This document shows, piece after piece, positions 1-7,994 of a DNA stretch of 35,279 nucleotides. The stretch is taken from NCBI GenBank assembly GCA_003482555.1, contig DMYQ01000027.1, forward strand, positions 1 through 35,279, read 5' to 3'. This stretch comes from Janthinobacterium sp. (GTDB taxonomy: Bacteria > Pseudomonadota > Gammaproteobacteria > Burkholderiales > Burkholderiaceae_D). The first letter of the stretch is position 1; every line of letters begins with the position of its first letter. A program made the position numbers and the translations under genes. A model generated the notes under the pieces. The model ran no database searches. It saw only the letters and a list, made by a program, of their open reading frames with translations, and had not been told where the DNA came from.

Positions 1-17
1 TCTCACCGTCTCCGCCA
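1..17 (+). tRNA. tRNA-Ser, 3' end only
   Basis: The first 17 bases read as the end of a T arm, then an acceptor 3' strand CGTCTCC, a G discriminator base and an encoded CCA. A G discriminator before CCA is characteristic of tRNA-Ser, and a GGAGACG...CGTCTCC acceptor stem fits serine tRNAs remembered from Burkholderiales. A terminator follows about 35 bases later, as expected for the end of a tRNA transcript. The body of the gene lies outside the window, so the anticodon cannot be read. Confidence 0.7.
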
Positions 18-52
18 TTAACATACGGAAACATTTTCCGAGTATTGCAAAT

Positions 53-90
53 ACCCGCATCGTCCTAGTGATCATGCGGGTTTTTTGTTT
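53..90 (+). terminator. Rho-independent terminator after tRNA-Ser
   Basis: An 8-bp perfect stem (ACCCGCAT at 53-60 pairing with ATGCGGGT at 74-81) is followed by a T-rich tract (TTTTTTGTTTT) on the plus strand. A second small hairpin, CGGAAA at 26-31 with TTTCCG at 35-40, lies between the tRNA end and this terminator and could serve 3' processing. No T-tract exists for the minus strand, so it terminates the tRNA transcript. Confidence 0.85.
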
Positions 91-240
91 TAGGGTTTGA
101 TGTGTGTCACGTGCGCCATCGTCGTTACCCGCAGCACCGAGCCGCTCTGGGGGCGCGCAATTTTGACGACTATTTGGCCGCTCCGTCGAGCGTCTGCCTT
201 TGACAGTACACCTGACCATGGCGAAGACCGGACCGGCTAG

Positions 241-486
241 TGGCAGCATTTCGAGCGCGACGCCAAAGGCCGCACGCACACCACCCACACCAGCGGCGGC
301 CAGCAACGGCGCCTGCGCGGCTAGCCGCCTGGCCGGCATCGACTGCGTCGCCGGCGGCCGGCCGGTTCCCTGGTCGCCTACGGCTACGACGAGACCGGCC
401 ATCTGGCCAGCGTCACCGACACCGACGCCGACGGTGTCCATTCTGTGATTTTCGCCGAATGGCGTTTGTTGTCCTGGACGCCTTGA
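241..486 (+). pseudogene. Decayed RHS/YD-repeat protein fragment
   Basis: Frame 1 reads WQHFERDAKGRTHTTH..., then a TAG at 322-324, then SLVAYGYDETGHLASVTDTD... up to a TGA at 484-486. The second half matches the YD-repeat pattern (YxYDxxGxLxxVTD) of RHS/wall-associated repeat proteins, and the first half (FERDAKGR) looks like a degraded preceding repeat. There is an in-frame stop, no start codon or ribosome site, and no RHS core or toxin domain, so this is a remnant. The rest of 91-846 holds no convincing gene. Confidence 0.5.
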
Positions 487-609
487 ATTCGCATCCGGAC
501 CGGAAGAGCAAACGGACGATCGGCCGCCGGGCTGGTCGATACCTGCCATGCATTGCGATCCTCCGGGCCGATTGCCATGCGATTCATGCGGCCGGGCTGA
601 GACTGCACC

Positions 610-815
610 GCGCCGGTGCGGGTTCAGGTTCGCTGTCGGATTCGTCTTGCCTACAGTAGTGAATATTTCAATATGAAAGGCACCGTCTTGCCTGATGACA
701 CGCGTAAGCTGCTTGCCGTCTGCAGCGATTTCGGCCGCGAGCGCGATGCCATCGCCCGCCCCATTCGGTGTTGAACAAGCCCTTGATGTTCAGCGCTCCG
801 CCCAGCACAGGGGGC
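610..815 (-). other. Possible gene remnant, unidentified
   Basis: On the minus strand, a protein-like stretch GAGDGIALAAEIAADGKQ...RVIRQDG... reads from about 765 down to 610. It is preceded in another frame by ALNIKGLFNT (about 815-775). The two pieces look like one coding stretch split by a frameshift. I do not recognise the family. It could also be chance coding potential in GC-rich DNA; the plus strand over the same bases offers a 33-codon ORF from 673. Confidence 0.2.
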
Positions 816-846
816 GCCTTATGTGACTGGAAATGCGCGGCGGATC

Positions 847-2409
847 CTAGCCGCGCATCAGGGCTTCCTTGAGCCCGCCGGCCCAGACGGCCTGGAACAG
901 CCCGGCATCCATGAGCCGCACATTGTTCATGACCGGCCTAAAGCCCATGTGCGCCAGCACGTCGCGTTCAAGGTCGATGCCGGGGGCGATTTCGATCAGT
1001 TCCAGGCCGTCGGCGCTCAGTTCCAGCACCGCGCGCTCGGTCACGAATAGCACCTGCTGGCGGCGCTCGATCGCATCGGCGCCGTTGAAGGTGATCTGCT
1101 CGACCCGTTCGATGAACTTGCGCGAGCGGCCTTCCCGCACGATGGTCAGGCGGCCGTCGGCCACGCTCACTTCCAGCCCGCCGGCGGTAAAGGTGCCGCA
1201 AAACACCAGCTTGGGCGTGGAGCGTGTGATGTTGATGAAGCCGCCGCAGCCGACCGGTCGGCCGTTGAATTTGCTCACGTTCAGGTTGCCGCGCGCGTCG
1301 ACCTGGGCCAGTCCGAGGAAGCTGGCGTCCAGGCCTCCACCGTCGTAAAAGTCGAATTGCGCCGCTTGCTCGATGATCGATTCGGCATTGTAGGCCAGGC
1401 CGAAGTCGCCAAACTGCGCCGGGACGCCGCCGTTGATGCCGCTCTCGATGCTCAGCGTGAGCAGGTCGGCCACGCCTTCTTCGGCGGCCACCGACGGAAT
1501 GCCGGCCGGGATGCCGATGCCCAGGTTGCTGATCGCCCCTGCCTTCAGTTCCAGCGCGGCGCGGCGCGCGATCACCTTGCGCTCGTCGAGCACCATCGGT
1601 ACCAGGGATGAGAGCGGCACGCGCTGGTCGCCGCACAGTGCGGGATTGAACTGGGTGGCGATCGATTGCATGTGGTTTTCGGGCTGGCCCAGCACGATGT
1701 AGTCGACCATCAGGCCGGGTATCTTCACGGATTTCGGATGCAGGCTGCCGGTCTGCACGATACGCTCGACCTGGGCAATGACGATGCCGCCGCTGGCGCG
1801 CGCCGCCTGCGCTATCGTCAGTTGCTCGAGCAGCATGCCTTCCTTGTCCAGCGTAATGTTGCCGTTTTCATCGGCCAGCGTGCCGCGGATGATGGCCACG
1901 TCGATTTTCGGGCAGGGGTAGTGCAACCACTCTTCGCCGCCAAACTCCACCAGGCGCACCAGGTCTTCGCTGCAGCTTTCATTGAGCTTGCCGCCCTCGA
2001 TGCGCGGGTCGACGAAGGTGCCCAGGCCGACCTTGGTCAGCAAGCCCGGCGTGCGCGCGGCGATGTGGCGCGTCAGGTGCGACAGCGAGCCTTGCGGGAA
2101 GTTGTAGGCTTCGACCTCGCCGTCGAACACCATCTTCATCATCTCCTTGCCGGTCTGACCGAAGTGGCCGGCCACGGTGCGCCTGATCATGCCGGGGTGG
2201 GCGAAGTGCACCATGCCGCCCGTGCCGCTGTTGCCGATCGCGCCGCAAGCCCAGGTGCTGAGCTGGCGCGGGTGGCCGCTGGCCAGGAAGCTTTGCTCCA
2301 GGCCCTTGAGTACTTCCTCGGCCAGGCCGGTCATGGCCAGGCCGCCCAGGAACAGGGTGGCTCCGTCGGCTATCAGGGAACCCACTTCATCGACGCGAAT
2401 GATCTTCAT
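847..2409 (-). CDS. Family I acyl-CoA:acetate/3-ketoacid CoA-transferase (YdiF/propionate CoA-transferase type)
   Basis: A 520-residue protein with fused alpha and beta CoA-transferase halves. It moves CoA between acyl-CoA and a free acid through a glutamyl-CoA intermediate. The catalytic Glu is E322 in SIESGINGGVP, equivalent to the SENG glutamate of two-subunit enzymes, and a glycine-rich SNLGIGIPAGIP segment precedes it at about 294-305. I chose the ATG at 2409 because AAGGAG sits just upstream; the ATG at 2424 overlaps that Shine-Dalgarno. The gene is divergent from the ferulate operon and shares its promoter/operator region. Inference: it may release vanilloyl-CoA as vanillate while conserving the thioester, or activate the acid using acetyl-CoA. 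The substrate is not proven by sequence. Confidence 0.85.
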   Translation of the reverse strand: MKIIRVDEVGSLIADGATLFLGGLAMTGLAEEVLKGLEQSFLASGHPRQLSTWACGAIGNSGTGGMVHFAHPGMIRRTVAGHFGQTGKEMMKMVFDGEVEAYNFPQGSLSHLTRHIAARTPGLLTKVGLGTFVDPRIEGGKLNESCSEDLVRLVEFGGEEWLHYPCPKIDVAIIRGTLADENGNITLDKEGMLLEQLTIAQAARASGGIVIAQVERIVQTGSLHPKSVKIPGLMVDYIVLGQPENHMQSIATQFNPALCGDQRVPLSSLVPMVLDERKVIARRAALELKAGAISNLGIGIPAGIPSVAAEEGVADLLTLSIESGINGGVPAQFGDFGLAYNAESIIEQAAQFDFYDGGGLDASFLGLAQVDARGNLNVSKFNGRPVGCGGFINITRSTPKLVFCGTFTAGGLEVSVADGRLTIVREGRSRKFIERVEQITFNGADAIERRQQVLFVTERAVLELSADGLELIEIAPGIDLERDVLAHMGFRPVMNNVRLMDAGLFQAVWAGGLKEALMRG

Positions 2410-2429
2410 TGTTGACTCCTTCAAAAGGC

Positions 2430-2478
2430 TTGCTTTTTTTCGAGATTTAATTATACTAAATAATAGTTATATTTTAAA
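2430..2478. promoter_or_regulatory. Divergent promoters with overlapping dyad operator
   Basis: Plus strand: -35 TTGCTT (2430-2435), 16-bp spacer, -10 TATACT (2452-2457), driving the hydratase operon. Minus strand: a perfect -10 TATAAT (2455-2450), with TTTAAA at a suitable -35 distance (2478-2473), driving the CoA-transferase. An inverted repeat ACTA-AATAA-TAGT (2455-2467) overlaps both -10 boxes, as expected for a repressor operator. The AT-rich stretch stands out against the GC-rich surroundings. The MarR protein encoded at the end of the plus-strand operon is the likely ligand-responsive repressor (inference). Confidence 0.6.
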
Positions 2479-2501
2479 ACTAAATTCGGGCGATCCAGAT
2501 C

Positions 2502-3275
2502 ATGAGCGAGTTGTTACAAATTACCTTCCACGATGCGGTGGCCTGCATCTCGATCAACCGTCCGGCCAAGCGCAATGCGCTCAGCGACGCCCTGGTCAAG
2601 GCCTTGCGCGACTGCTTCGAGACGCTGCCCGAGAGCGTCAAGGCGGTGGTGTTGGCGGGCGAGGGCGCGCATTTTTGCGCCGGCCTCGACCTGGCCGAGA
2701 TGCGCGAGCGCGAAACCGGCGAAGCCATGCACCATTCGCGCATGTGGCATGCCGCCTTCGAACGCGTCCAGTTCGGCCTGGTGCCGGTGATCGTGGTCCT
2801 GCGCGGCGCAGTGGTCGGCGGCGGCCTGGAACTGGCGGCGGCGGCCCACATCCGGGTGGCCGAGGAGTCGGCCTTCTATGCACTGCCTGAAGGCCAGCGC
2901 GGGCTGTTCGTCGGCGGCGGCGGTTCGGTGCGCATTTCGCGCCTGGTGGGCGTGGCGGCGATGACGGACATGATGCTGACCGGGCGCGTGCTCGACGCCC
3001 GGGACGGTCACCGTGCGGGCGTCTCGCAGTACCTGGTCGGCGACGGCGAGGGCATGGCCAAGGCGATGGAACTGGCGCGCAAGGTCGCCGCCAACGCACC
3101 CATGACCAACTATGGTGTCATGCACGTGCTGCCGCGAATCGCCGACCAGTCGATCCAGGATGGCATGATTACGGAATCGCTGATGGCGGCGGTGGCGGTG
3201 AGCGACCCGGATACGCGCGGGCGGCTGCTCGCCTTCCTGGACCATAAAGCCAACAAGGTGCAGTTCAAGGCCTGA
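2502..3275 (+). CDS. Enoyl-CoA hydratase (crotonase family), probable hydroxycinnamoyl-CoA hydratase
   Basis: A 257-residue crotonase-fold enzyme, first gene of the ferulate operon. The oxyanion-hole segments are HFCAGLDLAEM (about 58-67) and GAVVGGGLEL (102-111). Both classical hydratase glutamates are present: E110 in GGGLEL and E130 in LPEGQRG. As I recall, p-hydroxycinnamoyl-CoA hydratase-lyase (Ech/HCHL) lacks the first Glu (GGGFSP), so this looks like a true hydratase rather than the vanillin-forming lyase. Expected reaction: feruloyl-CoA plus water to 3-hydroxy-3-(4-hydroxy-3-methoxyphenyl)propionyl-CoA. The ribosome site before the ATG is weak. The next gene, feruloyl-CoA synthase, begins 26 bases after the stop. 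Lyase activity cannot be ruled out from sequence alone. Confidence 0.85.
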   Translation: MSELLQITFHDAVACISINRPAKRNALSDALVKALRDCFETLPESVKAVVLAGEGAHFCAGLDLAEMRERETGEAMHHSRMWHAAFERVQFGLVPVIVVLRGAVVGGGLELAAAAHIRVAEESAFYALPEGQRGLFVGGGGSVRISRLVGVAAMTDMMLTGRVLDARDGHRAGVSQYLVGDGEGMAKAMELARKVAANAPMTNYGVMHVLPRIADQSIQDGMITESLMAAVAVSDPDTRGRLLAFLDHKANKVQFKA

Positions 3276-3301
3276 GCCGACCATAAAAACAGGAGACACG
3301 C

Positions 3302-5161
3302 ATGAACCATGCAATTTCACCGGCGCGCTATCGCAGCTTCACTTTCGGCATCAGCGGCGTGGTGGTCGAAGCACAGGACGGCGGCGCCACCCACGTGCGC
3401 GTGCCGCAAGCCTTGGAAGCCTACCCGGATCGCCTGACCGACAAGCTGCTGCACTGGGCCGCCACGGCGCCCGAGCGCAGCTACATGGCCAGGCGCGGCC
3501 CGGACGGCGAATGGCGCCACATCAGCTACGCCCAAGCGCTGGACTACGCGCGCCGGATCGGCGAGGGCTTGCTGGCGCGCGGGCTGTCGGCCGAACGCCC
3601 CTTGCTGATCCTGTCCGATAACGACCTCGAACACGCCATGCTGGCGCTGGGCTGCCAGTATGCGGGCATCCCGTTCTCCGCCGTTTCGCCGGCCTATTCG
3701 CTGTTGTCGAAGGACTTCGACAAGCTGCGCCATGTGTTCAAGGTATTGACGCCGGGCCTGGTGTTTGCCGCCAACGGTGAACAGTTCGGCGCGGCGATCC
3801 ACGCCTGCGTGCCGGACGAGGTGGAACTGCTGGTCACCGAGGCGCCGCCGCAAGGGCGCGCCGCCACCCTGTACGCCGACCTGGCCGCGACCGCGCCGGA
3901 TGCGGCCGTGGAAGCGGCGCGTGCCGCCACCGGTCCCGACACGGTCGTCAAGTTCCTGTTCACGTCCGGTTCGACCAAGATGCCCAAGGCCGTCATCAAT
4001 ACCCAGCGCATGGTATGCAGCAATTTGCAGATGATGCGCCAGACCTGGCCCTTCCTTGGCGAGGAGCCGCCGGTGCTGGTCGACTGGCTGCCGTGGAATC
4101 ACACCTTTGGCGGCAACCACAACGTCGGCCTGGTGCTCTACAACGGCGGCACCATGTACATCGACGACGGCCGCCCGACCCCGCAAGGCATGGCGACCAC
4201 CTTGCGCAACCTGCGCGAGATCGCTCCAACCGTGTATTTCAACGTGCCCAAGGGCTGGGAAGACCTGGCCTATGCGCTTGAAGCCGATGCGGCGCTGTGC
4301 GCGACCTTCCACAGCCGCTTGCGCCTGCAGTTCTACGCGGCGGCGGCCCTGCCGCAAGCGATCTGGGACAAGCTGCACGCGCTGGCCGAGCGGACCATCG
4401 GCGAGCGCATCGTCATGAATTGCGGCCTGGGGATGACCGAGACGGCGCCGTCGGCCATGTTCGTGGTGCAGGAACAGGTGCGCGCCGGCCAGATCGGCGT
4501 GCCGCTGCCCGGCATGACCGTCAAGCTGGTCCCCAATGGCGACAAGACCGAAGTGCGCTACCGGGGCCCCAACGTCACGCCGGGCTACTGGCGCGACCCC
4601 GAGCAAAGCGCGGCCGCCTTCGACGAGGAAGGCTTTTTCTGCTCGGGCGACGCGGTCAAGTGGGTCGACCCGGAGCGCCACGACCTGGGCTTCGTGTTCG
4701 ACGGCCGGGTGGCTGAAGACTTCAAGCTCTACACCGGCACCTGGGTCAGCGTCGGCCCCTTGCGCGGACGCGTGGTCCAGGAAGGCGCGCCCTACCTGCA
4801 GGACGTCGTCGTTGCCGGCCATGATCGCGGCGAAGTCGGCATCCTGATCCTGCCGAATCGCCAGCATTGCCGCCGCCTGGCCGCGCTGGGGGAAGGCGCG
4901 ACCGACGACGAGGTGCTGCAAGCGCCGGCCGTGCGCGGCTTTTTCCAGTCCATGGTGCAGCGCTTGTTCGAGCAGGGCACCGGCAGCGCCAGCCGGGTCG
5001 CGCGCGCGCTGGTGCTGCGCGAGCCGCCCAGCGTCGACAAGGGCGAAATCACCGACAAGGGTTCAATCAACCAGCGCGCGGTGCTGACCCACCGGGCGGC
5101 GCTGGTGGCGGCCCTGTACGACGATCTTGATGCTGGCGTCATCAAGCCGATTCAACTATGA
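3302..5161 (+). CDS. fcs: Feruloyl-CoA synthase
   Basis: A 619-residue ANL-superfamily acid:CoA ligase that activates ferulate, and probably p-coumarate and caffeate, with ATP and CoA. The P-loop TSGSTKMPKAV is at about 221-231, GMTETAPS about 379-386, the YRGPNVTPGYW segment about 420-430, and the C-terminal SVDKGEITDKGSIN carries the likely catalytic Lys near 586. The length and motifs match the feruloyl-CoA synthase family closely. AGGAG precedes the ATG with good spacing. The thiolase gene begins 13 bases downstream, so they are co-transcribed. This is the committing step of CoA-dependent hydroxycinnamate catabolism in the cytoplasm. Confidence 0.92.
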   Translation: MNHAISPARYRSFTFGISGVVVEAQDGGATHVRVPQALEAYPDRLTDKLLHWAATAPERSYMARRGPDGEWRHISYAQALDYARRIGEGLLARGLSAERPLLILSDNDLEHAMLALGCQYAGIPFSAVSPAYSLLSKDFDKLRHVFKVLTPGLVFAANGEQFGAAIHACVPDEVELLVTEAPPQGRAATLYADLAATAPDAAVEAARAATGPDTVVKFLFTSGSTKMPKAVINTQRMVCSNLQMMRQTWPFLGEEPPVLVDWLPWNHTFGGNHNVGLVLYNGGTMYIDDGRPTPQGMATTLRNLREIAPTVYFNVPKGWEDLAYALEADAALCATFHSRLRLQFYAAAALPQAIWDKLHALAERTIGERIVMNCGLGMTETAPSAMFVVQEQVRAGQIGVPLPGMTVKLVPNGDKTEVRYRGPNVTPGYWRDPEQSAAAFDEEGFFCSGDAVKWVDPERHDLGFVFDGRVAEDFKLYTGTWVSVGPLRGRVVQEGAPYLQDVVVAGHDRGEVGILILPNRQHCRRLAALGEGATDDEVLQAPAVRGFFQSMVQRLFEQGTGSASRVARALVLREPPSVDKGEITDKGSINQRAVLTHRAALVAALYDDLDAGVIKPIQL

Positions 5162-5174
5162 ACAGGACCTGGAC

Positions 5175-6428
5175 ATGACTAAAAAAGGATTTTACGGCGC
5201 CTTCGACGACGTCTGGATGATCGATGGCGTACGCACGCCGATGGTCGACTACTGCGGCCATTTCGGCGCCATTTCACCGACCGACCTGGGTATCAAGGTG
5301 GCGCGCGAAGCCTTGCTGCGCAGCGGCGTGCCGGCGGCCGACATCGGCTCCGTCATCACCGGCAATATGGCGCCAGGAGACTTCTTCCAATTTGTCCTGC
5401 CGCGCCATATCGGCCTGTACTCGGGTGTGCCGATGGACGTCCCGGCCATCAACGTGCAGCGCATCTGCGGCACCGGCTTCGAGCTGATACGCCAGGCCGG
5501 CGACCAGATCGAGCGTGGTTACGCCGACGCGGTGCTGGTGGTGGGCACCGAAAACATGACGCGCAATCCGATTGCCGCTTTTAGTCACCGCACCGGCTTC
5601 AAACTCGGCGCGCCGGTCGAATTCAAGGACTTCATGTGGGAAGCCCTGATCGATCCGGCCGCCGGCGTGACGATGCCGCAAACGGCGGAGAACCTGGCCG
5701 TCAAGTACGGCATCAGCCGCGCCGAGGTCGACGAATACGCGGCGCTGTCGTTCGAGCGCGCGCTGCGGGCCCAGGGCGAAGGCTTCCACGCCGGCGAAAT
5801 CGTCGCCGTGCGCAATGAACAGTTCACACTCGACGGCTATGCCACACGCGCCGTCAAGCTGCCGTCCAAGGTGGCCGAGGTGGCGGCCGACACCCACCCG
5901 CGCCCTTCGCCGCGGGAAGTGCTGGCCGGACTGCGTCCGATCTACGAGGGCGGGGTCCAGACCGGCGGCAACAGCTCGGCCCTGGTCGATGGGGCGGTGG
6001 GCGCGGTGCTCGCCTCGGGTGCGTATATGCGCTCCCATGGCCGCCGCCCGCTGGCGCGCATCGTTGCCGCCGCCGCGGTGGGCGTGGCACCGGAAATCAT
6101 GGGCATCGGCCCGGCCGCGGCGATTCGCTTGCTGCTGCGGCGCGCCGGCCTGCATCTGGACGACATCGACGTCTTTGAAATCAACGAAGCGCAAGGGGCC
6201 CAGGTGATCGCGGTTGAACGCGAGCTGGGACTGGACCGCGCGCGCCTGAACGTGAACGGCGGCGCAATCGCGATGGGCCATCCGCTGGCCGCGACCGGTT
6301 TGCGCCTGACCCTGACGCTGGCGCGCGAACTGCGCCGCAGCGGCAAGCGCTATGGCATTTCGTCGGCCTGCGTGGGCGGCGGGCAGGGCATCGCGCTGCT
6401 GGTCGAGAACACGCAAGCTGGCAACTAA
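5175..6428 (+). CDS. Thiolase (beta-ketoacyl-CoA thiolase), probable aryl-3-ketopropionyl-CoA thiolase
   Basis: A 417-residue thiolase. The nucleophile is C98 in RICGTGFE. The C-terminal GGAIAMGHPLAATG supplies the catalytic His, and SACVGGGQG supplies the second Cys. The usual NEAFA motif reads NEAQG, and the first Cys motif is CGTGFE rather than CGSG, both suggesting an unusual acyl substrate. ATG 5175 was chosen over upstream starts because AGGA (5163-5166) precedes it and it avoids overlap with fcs. In context it should cleave the 3-keto thioester made by the next gene to vanilloyl-CoA and acetyl-CoA. It is not a duplicate of PcaF (24855-26057), which has canonical motifs. Related thiolase genes (aat) accompany fcs in Pseudomonas. 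Confidence 0.87.
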   Translation: MTKKGFYGAFDDVWMIDGVRTPMVDYCGHFGAISPTDLGIKVAREALLRSGVPAADIGSVITGNMAPGDFFQFVLPRHIGLYSGVPMDVPAINVQRICGTGFELIRQAGDQIERGYADAVLVVGTENMTRNPIAAFSHRTGFKLGAPVEFKDFMWEALIDPAAGVTMPQTAENLAVKYGISRAEVDEYAALSFERALRAQGEGFHAGEIVAVRNEQFTLDGYATRAVKLPSKVAEVAADTHPRPSPREVLAGLRPIYEGGVQTGGNSSALVDGAVGAVLASGAYMRSHGRRPLARIVAAAAVGVAPEIMGIGPAAAIRLLLRRAGLHLDDIDVFEINEAQGAQVIAVERELGLDRARLNVNGGAIAMGHPLAATGLRLTLTLARELRRSGKRYGISSACVGGGQGIALLVENTQAGN

Positions 6429-6442
6429 TCAAAGGAGACATC

Positions 6443-7207
6443 ATGCAAGTACAAGGACAAGCGGCGCTGGTAACGGGCGGCGCATCGGGACTGGGCGCGG
6501 AAACGGCCAGGCAACTGGCGCGCGGCGGCGCCCAGGTCGCCATTCTGGACCTGAACATGGAGGCGGCCGAAGCGCTGGCCAAGGAAATCGGCGCGCTCGC
6601 GGTGCGCTGCGACATCGCCAGCGAGGATAGCATGGCGCAGGCCCTGGCCACGGCGCGCGCGGCGCACGGGCCGGCCCGCATCCTGATGAACTGCGCCGGT
6701 ATCGGCGGCGCCAGGCGCCTGGTGGGCAAGGACGGCAAGGCCATGCCGCTGGCGGACTTCAGCCGCATCGTCAACGTCAACCTGGTCGGCACCTTCAATG
6801 CGATCCGGCTGGCGGCGGCCGATATGCTGACGCTCGCGCCGCTGGAAGACAATGAGCGCGGCGTGATCGTGTGCACCTCGTCGGTGGCGGCGTTCGATGG
6901 CCAGGTCGGCCAGGCCGCGTATGCGGCGTCCAAGGGCGGCATCACGGCGCTGACCTTGCCGCTCGCGCGTGACCTGGCCCAGTTCGGCGTGCGCGTGATG
7001 ACGATCGCGCCGGGCCTGTTCCTGACGCCGCTGCTGTTCCAGCTGCCCGAGGAAGTGCAACAATCGCTGGGGGCCTCGATACCGTTCCCCAAGCGGCTGG
7101 GCAAGGCTGGCGAATTCGCCCAACTGGCGCTGCATATCGTGGGCAACCTGTCGCTGAATGGCGAAGTGATCCGCCTGGACGGCGCGCTGCGCCTGCCGCC
7201 GCGCTAG
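6443..7207 (+). CDS. SDR-family 3-hydroxyacyl-CoA dehydrogenase
   Basis: A 254-residue classical short-chain dehydrogenase with TGGASGLG cofactor motif (11-18), NCAG segment, catalytic Ser in CTSSVAAF and YAASKGG active-site Tyr/Lys. It resembles type II 3-hydroxyacyl-CoA dehydrogenases (HSD17B10-like), which oxidise 3-hydroxyacyl-CoA to 3-ketoacyl-CoA with NAD+. A strong ribosome site (AGGAG, 6 bases before ATG) and a 14-base gap from the thiolase place it in the same operon. Inferred role: oxidation of the hydrated feruloyl-CoA before thiolysis, the step absent from the hydratase-lyase (vanillin) route. Confidence 0.85.
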   Translation: MQVQGQAALVTGGASGLGAETARQLARGGAQVAILDLNMEAAEALAKEIGALAVRCDIASEDSMAQALATARAAHGPARILMNCAGIGGARRLVGKDGKAMPLADFSRIVNVNLVGTFNAIRLAAADMLTLAPLEDNERGVIVCTSSVAAFDGQVGQAAYAASKGGITALTLPLARDLAQFGVRVMTIAPGLFLTPLLFQLPEEVQQSLGASIPFPKRLGKAGEFAQLALHIVGNLSLNGEVIRLDGALRLPPR

Positions 7208-7258
7208 GAAGCGGGCTGCGTGTTACCATTTCGCCCATCGCAGCCCCGAAGCACTTCC

Positions 7259-7735
7259 ATGCCGCAAAAAAAATCCCAACAACTGATCGACGCCATCCAG
7301 GAAACCGCCGAGCAGGAACTCGACCAGAGCCTGCTTTTGAGCCTGGTCGGCTACAACTGCAAGCGCGCCTATCTGCACATCAAGCCCATGTTCGACGAGC
7401 GGATGGCGCAGTACGAACTGCGCGCGGCCGAATTTACCGTGCTCAGCCTGCTCAAGGCCAATCCCAACGTCCAGCAAAAGCGTTTGTCGGGCGCGATCAA
7501 TGTTTCGCCGCCCAACTTGGCGACCCTGCTCGATCGGCTGGAAGCGCGCAAGCTGCTGGTACGCCAGCGCAATCCGCTCGACAAGCGATCGCAGTCGCTG
7601 GTGCTGACGACCGAAGGCGCGCGCCTGTGCGACCAGGCCGAGCGGACCGCGGTCGCGGTGGAAGCGGCGGCCTCGAACGCGCTCAGCGATGCCGAACGGG
7701 CCCAGCTGATCCACCTGTTGCAGAAGATGAGCTAG
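7259..7735 (+). CDS. MarR-family regulator of the hydroxycinnamate operon
   Basis: A winged-helix MarR protein of 158 residues from ATG 7259; a GTG at 7220 with GGAAG upstream would add 13 residues and is a real alternative. The core has RLSGAINVSPPNLATLLDRLEARKLLVRQRNPLDKRSQ, i.e. the recognition helix and the DxR wing. It is the last gene of the operon, same strand, just after the SDR. MarR repressors that respond to hydroxycinnamoyl-CoA (HcaR/FerR type) commonly sit with fcs genes, so autorepression via the dyad at 2455-2467 is the working inference. Confidence 0.85.
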   Translation: MPQKKSQQLIDAIQETAEQELDQSLLLSLVGYNCKRAYLHIKPMFDERMAQYELRAAEFTVLSLLKANPNVQQKRLSGAINVSPPNLATLLDRLEARKLLVRQRNPLDKRSQSLVLTTEGARLCDQAERTAVAVEAAASNALSDAERAQLIHLLQKMS

Positions 7736-7758
7736 TCGACGAGCACGAAAGCCTGCAT

Positions 7759-7780
7759 CGCCCTTGCGTGGGCAAGGGCG
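7759..7780. terminator. Strong hairpin between convergent operons
   Basis: A perfect 9-bp stem (CGCCCTTGC at 7759-7767, GCAAGGGCG at 7772-7780) with a 4-base loop lies 24 bases after the marR stop and downstream of the convergent esterase gene. Only a delayed T4 run follows on the plus strand, so it is not a canonical intrinsic terminator. It may act as a bidirectional transcript end or 3'-end stabiliser. The rest of 7736-7994 shows no gene. Confidence 0.5.
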
Positions 7781-7994
7781 AGGTAAGGCGGGTTTTGGTT
7801 TCGCGGACTGCTTTCAGCCAGCGCGGGCGCACTTCTGGCTACACAACATCGGCCTGCCGCTCATGGGGCCGGGTCGGCATCGATGACGCCAGGGGCGCGC
7901 GCGTCCGACGCCTTGACGGGCGCCATCCGCTACGGCGGCCTGTGCCTGGGCGGTGTGGCAAGCGACGCAGCGCCGCGCTCTTGCGAAGCCCGGC

